NCBI GenBank assembly: GCA_027186245.1
Contig: CP114487.1
Span: 10,907,001-10,971,000, forward strand
DNA length: 64,000 nucleotides
From: Coriaria nepalensis
Taxonomy: Eukaryota; Streptophyta; Magnoliopsida; Cucurbitales; Coriariaceae
Direction of reading: 5' to 3'
Under the pieces are notes generated by a model. That model saw only the letters and a list, made by a program, of their open reading frames with translations, searched no databases and was not told the origin of the DNA. This document shows, piece after piece, positions 1-10,732 of the stretch. Positions within the stretch are counted from its first letter, which is position 1. The number at the start of each line of letters is the position of its first letter. Position numbers and translations under genes: made by a program.

Positions 1-258
1 CCCAAAAGAAAACTGTTATTTTTTCATGTCACTTTGAAAGTACCAAATCTTCCATATCATGTGTTACAAAAAATTGGAAGTTTTCCGATTTGGGAAAATC
101 TGAAAATCAGCAAGCACACGAGGGTCACTAATATATCATAACAAGCAAGACAGCAGTGCAATCATCAACACATGGAGATTACATGTACCTCAGGTAATAT
201 TACGCAATTCTGTATAGGAGATTTGATTCATTCTGGAAGCAAGGGCTCTTGTGGAAAA

Positions 259-3200
259 CTACAGGGCATGATTGTTCCGAGAAAACTTAAACTGACAGGA
301 TGCACACATAAACCCCACGGAACCGGCCTGTATTTCAGGGTCTATAAACTCATGATTAAGCTCCTTTTTGCACCAGATGCATACGATGCGAATATGGCTT
401 CCACTGGCTATCTTTGGCAACAAAGGCAGAGCTTCCTTTTGATGCCAAATGGAGGAATCATTTTTTTGATTCATAGCTCGATTGTACAACATTGCCTTTG
501 GTTCTTCCCAGTGAGAGCTAGACTGCGGCACTGTAAGAAAGTCATATTCAAAATGTCCCGGTTCCTCTGTTCTCATCTCTTGCAAACCAGATAAATTGCT
601 AAAGCTCCCATAAGCACTATGGAAGTCATTTTCAATCTGTTAATATAAGATGAATATCATGTAAATCACTCTGCTGTCAGATTTTCCTAAATAGAAACCA
701 ATTGAAGATTTTTTTTATTTTTTGTTTTTTTAATCTTTTTTTCCGGTTACTCACTTCATCTTATCAAAAGCCAGAAATTGTCCATTATGTTCACCATTAA
801 GTATTAACATTTAACAGCTCCAAAAGTGCACGTTCATACCTTGCCCAACATTTGATCTAAGTTAGCAAAAGAACCAGTTGATTGCATCAAAGGAGGTGAA
901 GTTTCAGCTAGATCACTGCTTCTGACATTCTGTTCAGTTCTCAACATATACTCACCCATGGAATTCTCACCTGGGTGAATGTGGTTTTTAAAACCAATCG
1001 ATTCACGATTACCCACATCATCAAATCTGGATTGCTCCCCGCTGCCAAAAATCTTGTTAAAAATATCTTCCATACTAGGGGTTTGCTCACAGTTAGATGG
1101 GCAGGAAAAAGTTCTCAGACCACCTATTTCACTAGATGGATTGTCTGTATTACTGCAAACACCAGATATAAAATTTTTCGTAGGATATGTTTGATCATCT
1201 CCACAAATAAGAGAATATGCTTCAGAGTTTCTTCCCTCCGTAGGGATGGTCACAGTATCCCCAACTGCTCCTGCATGACTGCTGCTAAGAGTACGGGAAG
1301 GATCACCATTCTGAGACTCTATAATTGACCTCTTGTTGGACTCGTTTCTTGAGCTAGAGAAAACCTTACTGCTGGCATTACTTATAACATCTGAGGAGCT
1401 TGGTAAATAAACTATGGGGGAACTCCTATCATGGTTAAACTCCATTGAGCTGTTACAAACCTCATGATTATGTGAAATAAACATGTGCTCCTTCATGGGT
1501 AACATGGATATGCAGCAATCCAAATTCCCTTCCCGCCATATCATATTTTGATGTAGTGCTGATTCATGATTTCCAGGAGAATTGATCTTCCAGATATCAA
1601 CTTCGTCAGGCTTGGGTCCATCCTTGGTACCAAGACAAAACTTATTCACATTGTTGTCATTGTCAGAGAGAAGAAAGAAACTGCCCTCACAACTCATTCT
1701 CTGCCTGCGTTCTCCCTCAGTGCAACTGGATTCCCAATCAGCGTTAATACCCATGCCACAAGGAGGCTGCTGACAACTTGAAGAAATTGTGTTACAGCTT
1801 CTAGGATCAGCATTCGTCACATCTTTCTCACTTAAAGGAGCATTGTTACCACCAAGACTGGTAGATACTTCATTTTCTTCGGAGATATAAACTTTGTCAA
1901 AGATGGGCATGGATATTGATATTGAGCCAGTATTAACTTGATCCACATTATCCTGGACGATGGATGGTTGTGCATCCACAGATGAGCTACATTCTGCAGT
2001 GAAATAGTTTCTTTCCTGCATAGAGTCCCCAATCGTGGAAGTCTGAAATTCACTTTCATTATTTGTAGAATGATGCTCTTTGACATTCACACTGCTGTCA
2101 AATGCAGTTTGATTATTGCTAATACCAGACATTGAGTCATCGAATCCCAATTTAGAACCATCATCAATTTTGTTATCTTCCACTGTCTTCTCTTCACCAT
2201 TTAGTGGCGATAAACGACTTCCAGAAGGTATCTCCAACTTTACTTCCTCCACAGAGTCTATAAAAGTTGTAACAACATTATTCTCGACAGCCTCAGTTTT
2301 CTTATCTTTTGCTATCTCAAAAAGATGCTTAACCTCGACTGAATTGTCACCCTGATAAGTCTTCTGTTTACCATTTAATGGAAATAAACCACTTCCAGAA
2401 GATGTCTCCAACTTCATGTCATCCAAAGAGTAAACAGAAATTCCAACAACATTATTCTCAACACCATATGCTTCCTTTTTATTTATAGATGGAGCAACCA
2501 AAGAGCTGTCAGAACCTTTGTCCTGCAGAATATGACTACTAGTTCCTGCTGAAAAGCTTTTGAGAATATCAGTGGAGGAAACAGTTCGAACAATGGAAGT
2601 AGCACCAACTTTTTCCTCTTTTTCCCAGTTAGTGTTGGTCATATTAAAATCCCTACACTGCTTATCATTATATTCAGCAACTACACATTTATCGTCTTTA
2701 TCAGTCTGTATAGCTTGCTTGTCGTGAGGCAAGGATATAGGTTCATGGATATTAGTTGACCTATCTGCATCTTCCTGCATTTCCAGTGGCGCAGGTGGAA
2801 CACTACCATCAGCAATATTACATGGATCACATTTTGAAGTTTCCCCAGCATTCAATTTCTTCAAGGAGACAGCCTCCTTATGGTGATCAGGTAATGACGA
2901 AGTAACATGCAATCCTGAATCGCTAATAAGGTCCTCAGCGCTCTTCTCATCATCCAAGTTATAATCTGCATTCTGTTGGATACCTTTGAATTAATAAATA
3001 TGAATAAAACTGAACAGCAAAAGTATATAGGTTACGAGGAGTAACTTACATTTCTAGAACTTGCCACATAAAGAGCATGTTCGGAGTGATAAGATTTGCG
3101 ATGGCCTGCATCCTGAAGTCCAAGAAGGGAGCTCAAGTATGAAGAAACTTCCTTGCATGAGACAAACTGCACCCCATTAGGGCTGTATAAAAATCGAATA

Positions 3201-6200
3201 AGGAAAATTGTATGAGAAACCAAAAAATAATCAGTTTGGAAAAAGAATTCATGGCTTTTTATAGAATATTATGGAATAATGACAATCAAGAGGAGCCATT
3301 TTACAATTCTGCAGGATGCCAAATCCTAATTTGCATACTCATTGCATCTTAAGATTGGTAATTTAAAGGCTAGCTAAGTTCTAATAAGATGATAATGGAA
3401 TCATTTGCAGCAAAAGACACTCCAGTTAACAGTCATTTAAGCAGCAACCACACAGCCAAATGAACTCCAAATAAGACAGCTTAAAAGGACGTGAATTATC
3501 AAATGAAACTCAATGGCAATAAGATTAATACGACTTTCCCCAAGGAGCAGTAAATACTTCAGCTAAGGACCACATGTTTACTTATTTTGCTTATGAACTT
3601 TCAAATTCCCAATTCTATTTTTAGATAGTAAAAGGAATTGGCATCATCATCGTCATTTAAGTCCATTCCCGTTATTTTCAGGGTCGGCTACACGGATATT
3701 AGTTCTCCAAGTTACGCGATCTTCCCACATAGGGGCTACACCTAGATAACTCATAATCTTTTTATTCTTAATTCTATCCTTGCGTGTTTTACCACACATC
3801 TATCTTAACATACACATTTCTGCTACCACCATCTTATGCATATGTTGTTCCCTAGTGGCCCAACACTACGAGCCATAAAGCATAGTTGATCGAACAATCG
3901 TCTTGTAACACTTTCCTTTCAATTTCGCAGGCATCCTTCTATCACATAAGACTCCTGATATCATCTTTCATTTCATCAAATTTCCTTTAATCCTATAGTT
4001 TATATCCTCTCGAATGTCCCAAGTCTTTTGGATAATAGATCATAAATATAAAAAAACTTCACACTTTGGGACCTCCCTACCGTCAATCTCAATTAGGTTA
4101 CCCTTTCTTTGAGATTCATAATCAAAACTACAAACTAGATATTCTGCTTTTGAGCGGCTAATTTTAAAACCCTTACTCTCTAGAGATTCAAGCCACTTAT
4201 CTAATTTTTGATTTATGCATTTTTTAGTTTCACCTATTAGGACGATATCATCTGCAAACAACATACACCGGGATACCTTTTCTTGAACATGTTTCGTCAG
4301 CTCATCCATAACTAAAGCAAAGAGGTATGGACTTAAAGCCGATCCTTGATGAAGTTCTACTACAAAAGGGAATTCACTAGACATCCCACCTACTGACCTA
4401 ACACTAATTACAACACCTTCATACATATCCTTAATGATCTCAATATAACATCAAGGCACATTCTTTCTTGCAAGTACTCAACAGATTAATTCCCTAGGAA
4501 CTCTATTATAGGCTTTCTCTAACTCAATAAATATCATTTGCAGACTTTTTATTTTCTATATACTTTTCTATCATTTGTCTAATCAAGAAGATTCTTTTCG
4601 TCATAGACCTACCCGACATAAAATCAAATTGATTCTCTGATACAGTGGTGATACTTCTAAGTCTCCACTCTATAACCCACTCCTAGAGCCTTCATTGTAT
4701 GACTCATAAGCTTTATCTCCCTATAGTTTGAGCAATCCAGTATATCTTCTTTATTCTTATAAATTGGTACCACAATACTATGTCCCTATAATTCTACAAT
4801 TTCTTAGTATCTAATTCCTATTAAAGAGCATAGTGAGTCATTGGATCCCAACTTCACCCAGACATTTCCACACCTCAATTGGTATCTCATCCAATCCAAC
4901 TGTCTTCCGCATTTTCATCCTCTTCAGTGTCTCTCTTACTTCATTAGCACTAACTCTACGATGGAACACTAGATGTCCTCCTGTCTCTCTGAGCTTTAAC
5001 CCCTCTACACTTGTCCCATTGAATAGGTTCTCGAAGTAATCCCTCCGTTTGCCTAAAATAGCTTTATCATGTATTAGAACTTTCCCATCTTCATTCTTGA
5101 CACACTATCATAACTCAAATCCTTAGTTTTCCGACCTTTGTCTATTAATAACCTATATTGTACCGTCAAGCACTCTCAAGGAATTGGCAGATTCAATAAA
5201 TTCAAAATCCTACTTTTTCCAAAGTTTCCACTCCAGGCAACTAAATAACAAGAAAAGCAGTAAGAATAGTTATGGAAAACATGACAGGAATACCTTATAT
5301 ATCCTCGGCATGCCAGCCACACAAGGCTTCTTTTCCTCTTGAGCGAGAGCAAGAGATTCCACCCCCTTGGCAATGCATTTCCAAAATCACAGGCCGGCAC
5401 TATTTTCCTCTTCTTTCTTGAGCTCACCCATTCTCCATGCAACCTTCCAAGAAACCTTAACAACTCTGCTTCGGTCTCCATCCCCCCCGTCCTCTTCTTC
5501 AACTCCTCAGCAAATGGCTCGTCCACCTCCCCCAATGCAGCCAAGTTCACCATATCACCGTCCTCATTCATAATCTCCATATCTTTCTCGTCCATATGCT
5601 TTCCACCTTCACTCTCATTCACCACGACCGCAATTCTCTCGACATATCGATTGTCATGCTTACGAGGCCTCCCTCGCTTACGCTTCGTTTGACTGCCTCC
5701 ATCGAACATATGAATCGGAACTTTGTGGAATCCAGAAATAGACGATTCCGGCACTGAATTGCATTCGGCGTGGATAGTGACAAGATCGTCATCTCCGTCG
5801 CTGTCCTCTTTTTCATTTTCGTTCTCTTCTGCGTGAGATTCGGAGGCGAAGAGTTGCTTGAAGAGGCTGGTAATTTTGACACTCTCTTCATCGAGGAGGT
5901 CGGGTGACTGAGGCTGAGTGGCAAAGAAGGTAGCGGAGGCTGAGGCTGAAAATTGTGGTTTCCGAGGGGAGAGTCGGAGACGAGAGTAGGTCTGCTTGCG
6001 GCTACCGGCAGACTCGTTAAAGAAGGAGCGGTCAATTTTTGGGATCAGAACGTCGTCGCCGTCGTCGTTGTTATTCTTAGAATGGGAAGCGGAAGAAGTC
6101 GAGGATGAGGAAGAGCAACAGACGGAGAGAGAATAAAGCTCTGACTGAGAAAGAAGACGGAGGTCTATGAGAGGAAGGGAGGCCGTATGGAGGTGGTCGA

Positions 6201-6321
6201 GGTCGAAAGGGAAGTCGCCGGCGGTGGCAGAGACCATAGCGGAAGAAATTCCGGTGAGTAGAGCACTTGAGCCTGGAGCGATAGATTCAAACAGTAAAGT
6301 GGAATCGAAAGGACGGGGCAT
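259..6321 (-). CDS. MBD8: MBD8-like methyl-CpG-binding domain protein
   Basis: Four exons read on the minus strand: 5294-6321, 3050-3182, 840-2972 and 259-636, giving 1223 residues. The start is the first ATG of the long first exon (MPRPFDST). The N-terminus carries an LLSQSELYSLS motif that I recall from plant MBD8. An AT-hook-like KRKRGRPRK lies near residues 213-221. The MBD fold spans about 312-370 and is split by the first intron: LPRGWNLLLSLKRK and WLACRGYI end exon 1, and SPNGVQFVSCKEV opens exon 2. The long third exon is acidic and Ser-rich without a domain I recognise. The last 40 residues hold CIWC (1184-1187) and CASC (1209-1212), a possible zinc-binding end. Family role: chromatin protein binding methylated or AT-rich DNA; Arabidopsis MBD8 is linked to flowering time. 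Intron 1 (about 2.1 kb) contains a decayed LINE. Function here is inferred from homology. Confidence 0.9.
3660..5170 (-). mobile_element. Degenerate LINE (non-LTR retrotransposon) in MBD8 intron
   Basis: On the minus strand, around 4040-4426, a reading frame shows reverse-transcriptase signatures of plant L1-like elements: LHQGSALSPYLFALVMDEL followed by the catalytic FADDIVLIGE. Upstream (4430-5150) more RT sequence is visible in several frames broken by stops. Downstream (to about 3660) conceptual translation gives LINE 3' motifs such as LRWMCGKTRKDRI. The element lies wholly inside MBD8 intron 1, in the same orientation as the gene. It has many frameshifts and stops, so it is dead. I saw neither an endonuclease domain nor a clear poly-A/target duplication, so the limits are approximate. 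Confidence 0.85.
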
Positions 6322-7055
6322 AACAAATCGCAACGATGTCCTAACTGCATATATATAAAAAGGGCAAACTGATTTTAACCCCCAATACATATTTAAGATT
6401 CCGCGGTTTTTGGTGGGAATCATAAAAGGCCCGATCCACCTTTTTCAGATTGGGCCAAGTTGGAGAATAGTGAACTAGCCCACTCTTAAATTGGAATCAT
6501 AATACTTGGCCGGTATGATAGAAACCACCTATAAAATTTGACACTTAATAGAATTTCATTACAAAAGCTGATAATATCACTTCAACTGTGTTCCAGTCGA
6601 TAACATCACTTCCCGCGATCCATGCGCGTTATTTAGACTAACAACTTAGAAAAGGTATTCTCAGTTGTTTTTTGTTTTTTGGTCACCACTTTCATTAAAC
6701 TAAGGCCCCGCTTGATATAGTTCATGAAATTTCATTACTTCTTGCTTTACTTGATTCAGTTTCTTTCTTCTTCTTCTTTTTTTCCTTCTTGAATTTCTTA
6801 GACAAGGCTAGTTTTCCAGTCGATTACGGCTAACACAGAATTCATTGAATCCAGTTTCAATGTGAGAATTTAAGATTTTCATATTGTAATTAAGCTGCCA
6901 TTCCAGATTTGAAGAATTCATAAGAAAGAATAATTAGTTCACAAGCTAGCTAGCTGGTAGGCGGAAGAACCAAAGTTGAAGACAACAGGCTAAATTCTAC
7001 TTTTTCCAATTTTTGCCGCCGTTTAATTTTGACTCAACTTCAGTTCTAGAACTCC
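6322..7055. other. Divergent intergenic region (MBD8 / LRR gene)
   Basis: About 730 bp between two start codons pointing away from each other, so it must hold both promoters. It has a pyrimidine-rich stretch near 6765-6790. No gene seen. Confidence 0.6.
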
Positions 7056-8900
7056 ATGGCCAAACTCAGTTGCTGCTTTCTGAGAATATGGAGGCAGAAC
7101 AAGGAAGGTAAGGTGAGAGCATTGTTTATTGATCTTCTAGTTTTTTTTTTTTTTTTTTTTTCACTCTTCTGTGTTTTGATATATATGTATACATCTTCTT
7201 GTTGTATTGACCATTGCGATCTGATTATTCTTAGGCAACTGTGAAATCAACAAAACGTGTTGATGTAAAGGTGATTAGCCATGAGAGCCCTCTTACAGAA
7301 GCAGAAGAGGTAGAATACGAAGGAGAAGACGAGCATGAAGAAGAGAAGCCGGCAAAGCCGACCTATAATGAGGAACGGTTTGATTTGAGAAACAGCATTG
7401 GATTTTCTCATCCATCAAGACCCGAAGTAAATCATGATCAAGAACAATCTGATTACAAAGTAGCTACAAGTAATGACGGCAATGAAAAGGCTACTCCTGA
7501 CATAATCCAAGCAGGACATCTAAGTGAACCTGGCCTCAAAAAATCAGATCACAGCTGGATCCTACCACGGCGAGGTGGAGGAGGAGGATACTGCTCAGAC
7601 ACTCTCGAACCGGACCGAGATAAGCAGTTGAGCAAGACGTGCTCACCCGGATCATTCTCAGAAGCAGAATCCTCATCCTTGGCCAAAGGCCAAACTTTGG
7701 CCGGGTTTCGAAACAAAGATTTGGGCTTATCGCCTCATCATCATAATAACCAGTTGGTCGGTTTCGGTTTCTCAACAGAATCATCATCCTTGGCAAGAGT
7801 GAATGAATGGGTGAAAGATCTTCAAATCCATCCACAAGATATCAATGACAATGATGATCAGGATGATGTCATAATCTCTCCATCATCTCCTCCTCGTACC
7901 AGAAATTACTCCCCTGAAAAAAACACAAGTAATGGAGATCACTTTGTTTTCCGATCTCTGAATTCTTCCTCTACTGTGGTCCATATCTCGAGTATTGACC
8001 TGAAAGATATCCCTAACATCTCACAATTCTCAAGTCTGCGAACAATTAACTTGTCCGGAAATTCCATAGGTACAACATTAAACATTTTCTGCAGCATTCT
8101 TAATCATGACAAGAAGCAATGATAAAATTAGTAATCTCTTTGTTTTGCAGCCCACATTGGTCCAAGAACACTACCTAAAGCACTACACACTCTAAACTTG
8201 TCTCATAACAAGATCAATGCCATTGAAGGGCTCCGTGAATTAACGCGATTAACAGTACTCGATCTTAGTTATAATCGAATCTCCAGAATCGGACAAGGTA
8301 GTTAAAAACTTAATTATCTTTTATATCTTTGTATTATTCAAACAGTTGATTTATTTATTTATTTTAACTTGGCATTTTATAGGGTTGTCAAATTGTACAA
8401 TGATCAAAGAACTGTATCTAGCCAGGAACAAGATAAGTGATGTAGAAGGGCTTCATAGACTAATGAAGCTGACCGTATTGGACCTGAGTTTTAACAAGAT
8501 AACAACGACAAAGGCTCTAGACCATCTTGTGGCTAACTACAACTCATTGCAAGCTCTTAATGTTTCGGGGAACCCGATTCAAAGCAATGTGAGTGATGAT
8601 CAGCTGCAGAAAATGATTTGGGGCCTACTTCCCAATTTGGTTTACTTGAACAAGCAAGTTATCAAAGTACAGAGGGCACTTGAAGGGTTGAATAATAGTG
8701 TGGCTAAAGCTGCACTTGGGACTAGTGGTGTGAGTTATCGGAGAAGAACGGTAAAGAAAGTGACTCATGGACAAAGTGAATCGGTTGGGGGAGGCCGGCA
8801 GAGGATCCGGCAGAAAGCCGGACAGAAGTTAAAAGCGCAAGGTCAACGTCAATTGGAGAGAGAGAAGGGATCATCTACCCATGTCTTTTCATCGCAATAG
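7056..8900 (+). CDS. Leucine-rich repeat protein, outer arm dynein light chain 1-like
   Basis: Four exons: 7056-7112, 7235-8069, 8151-8297 and 8383-8900, together 518 residues. The start MAKLSCCFLRIW is the first ATG; the donor at 7112 (AAG/GTGAG) keeps frame, whereas the GTAAG five bases earlier would not. Residues about 20-260 are acidic, polar and probably disordered. From about 265 to 410 come short SDS22-type leucine-rich repeats (for example LHTLNLSHNKI, LTVLDLSYNRI, IKELYLARNKI). The last 80 residues are basic, with QKAGQKLKAQGQ. It resembles Arabidopsis At1g78230, described as an outer arm dynein light chain 1 protein although plants of this kind lack ciliary dynein; real function unknown, perhaps a cytoskeletal or phosphatase scaffold. 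Its 3' end has an inverted, decayed copy at 9854-10195. The TSD2 gene follows, as in Arabidopsis. Confidence 0.88.
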
Positions 8901-9255
8901 ACATTGAACCGTTTTATTTTTGGAAGAAACTTTTCTCGATTTTTATTGGGCTCTAGTTTGTTATGGTGGACTAAAATTATATCATAGACAATTATTTTAT
9001 GAATGTATCAACTTCGGTTATGTTTTGTTATAGCTATCAACATTTTCATATGCACCATAATATGTATAGCTAAGTTCTTAACAGAGATTTCTTGAACTGG
9101 AGCTGAATGAGCTGCTCTTAGGAAGAAATCCAATGGGAGGGGACCGGGACTCTGCTCGAAAGGGAGCAGGGTTTGATGGTGGCGATATGGATGGTAGAAA
9201 GTATGATCGATAAGTTAAGAGAATAAATGGCAAAAGGAAAAAATAATTTATATAT
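8901..9255. other. Intergenic, LRR gene 3' region
   Basis: Holds the 3' untranslated region of the LRR gene and the 3' flank of the minus-strand tRNA-Tyr. No other gene seen. Confidence 0.5.
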
Positions 9256-9348
9256 TCCGACCTGCCGGATTCGAACCAGCGACCTAAGGATTAACTATTA
9301 GTTATCACCAACTACAGTCCTCCGCTCTACCAACTGAGCTAAGGTCGG
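9256..9348 (-). tRNA. tRNA-Tyr (GTA), intron-containing
   Basis: Read on the minus strand it begins CCGACCTTAGCTC and ends CAGGTCGGA, with paired acceptor stem, D-arm (AGCTCAGTTGGTAGAGC) and T-arm (GGTTCGAATCC). The anticodon arm has stem GAGGA/TCCTT and loop CTGTAGA with GTA anticodon. A 20-nt intron sits after the base 3' of the anticodon, the normal place in plant tRNA-Tyr; removing it leaves a 73-nt tRNA. It looks intact. Confidence 0.95.
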
Positions 9349-9699
9349 TTTATGTTTGTGTTCTGCTTATCTCATTATACATTTCATATTTTGTAGACTC
9401 GCAAGATGGATATACTATTTGAATTGGTAAAAAGGTGTTGAAATAAAAATGTGTATGTTGAAGTCAAAGTCAGACCAAAAATTAGCTTGCCAGGTCAAAC
9501 CCAATAGTCAACGCTAAAAAAATTGACTAAATGAGAGCTGAACTTTAGTTTTTCAATAAACCAATATGTAAAAGTTAAAAATGTCGACCAATAGAATGCG
9601 AAAATTATATACTCGTTTTTTTGACAATTCATATACGCTAGTAAATTTTAAGTACAAAAAACTCTGTATTACTTGATAAGTAGGTCGTCGTTAAACAAA
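9349..9699. other. Spacer at centre of inverted duplication
   Basis: AT-rich DNA between the intact tRNA-Tyr and the inverted half copy. No gene seen; it is the loop between the two arms. Confidence 0.5.
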
Positions 9700-9757
9700 C
9701 CGACCTTAGCTCAGTTGGTAGAGCGGACTGTAGTTGGTGATGGCTGATAGTAATCCG
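9700..9757 (+). pseudogene. tRNA-Tyr 5'-half pseudogene
   Basis: The first 27 bases match the neighbouring tRNA-Tyr exactly (CCGACCTTAGCTCAGTTGGT onwards). Three bases of the anticodon stem are then missing (GCGGACTG instead of GCGGAGGACTG), a similar intron follows, and the copy stops after ATCC, with no T-arm or 3' acceptor strand. It cannot give a tRNA. It is in the opposite orientation to the intact gene and is part of an inverted duplication with the LRR fragment next to it. Confidence 0.88.
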
Positions 9758-9853
9758 CTATACCAAACTAGATCCCAATAAACCATAAAGAAAAACTTAG
9801 AAATAGAAAAATGGTTTAATGTCTAATGCGATAGACACGGACAGATGATCCCG

Positions 9854-10195
9854 TCATTCTCTCCGACTGCCACTGACCTGCAGCCCTTTTAACCTCTGTC
9901 CGGCTTTCTTCCAGATTGCACCATTAGTCTCCAGCGCAGCCTTAGCCACACTATAATTCCACCCTGCAAGTGCCCTCTGTGCTTTGATAACTTGCTTGTT
10001 CAAGTAAACCATATTCGGAAGCGGGCTCCATATCATTTTCCGCAGTTGATCATCACTCGCATTGCTTTGAATCGGGTTTCCAAAAGATTAAGACCTCGCA
10101 ATGAGTTGTAATTAGCCATAAGCTGCTGGCCTACAGCCTTAGTTGAATCGAGTTTCGGAAGCTCCTTTCGTTGAAACTTTAGTTTCATCATATCT
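9854..10195 (-). pseudogene. Inverted fragment of the LRR gene's last exon
   Basis: Minus-strand translation repeats the end of the LRR gene at 8383-8900: NYNSLRGLNLL for NYNSLQALNVS, then VYLNKQVIKAQRAL for VYLNKQVIKVQRAL and NYSVAKAALETNG for NNSVAKAALGTSG. A one-base loss near 10080 shifts the frame, and about 30 residues before the KAGQRLK tail are deleted. The copy has no start or earlier exons, so it is a dead fragment. Together with the half tRNA-Tyr at 9700 it mirrors the LRR/tRNA-Tyr pair to the left. Confidence 0.85.
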
Positions 10196-10732
10196 GCCAA
10201 ATGAATTAACCTGAGAAATGAAAAAGGAGAGAGTGGGGCCATCAAACATACATAAATATAAGAAAGTTTATCCTTTTTGCATAGATGGATGCCAAGCAAT
10301 TTACATAGCACAGGAATCACCAAGCGCTTATTATGAATTCCTCATCAACAATCTTTATCATATGGTAGTATAGATAGTACTATAGTCAATAATTAAACAT
10401 TACATGAACATTTTCAACTCCGAACCCCCTCTCCCTATATTTCTCACTTTGCTCACATTACATAATTACAAGGCCCTATGTCGATATCAAGCCTTATGGC
10501 TCTTACATTCCGTATAGGTGTGTTTGTGGTTGGTTCCACCATGTTTCATCTATTTTCCTCTTTCTGTTTTCCGGTTTCCTTTTTTTCTTCTTTCTGTTCA
10601 AAATTCTCAATCCACTCTTTCTTTGATGGAGCTTCTGATGATTAATCTCCATCCGAGAGAACGGAAAATAAAAAATTATATGATGTAATTAGCGCTCAAG
10701 TGGGCTGGACTCCTTCAAAGCTTGTTTATAGT
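10196..10732. other. Intergenic, 3' flank of TSD2-like gene
   Basis: Probable 3' untranslated region of the minus-strand methyltransferase gene and AT-rich spacer. No gene seen. Confidence 0.5.

Noticed and set aside
5176..5293. Extension of the MBD8 first exon beyond 5294
   Set aside because: It reads into the intron; splicing at AAG/GTATTC joins the two halves of the MBD fold exactly.
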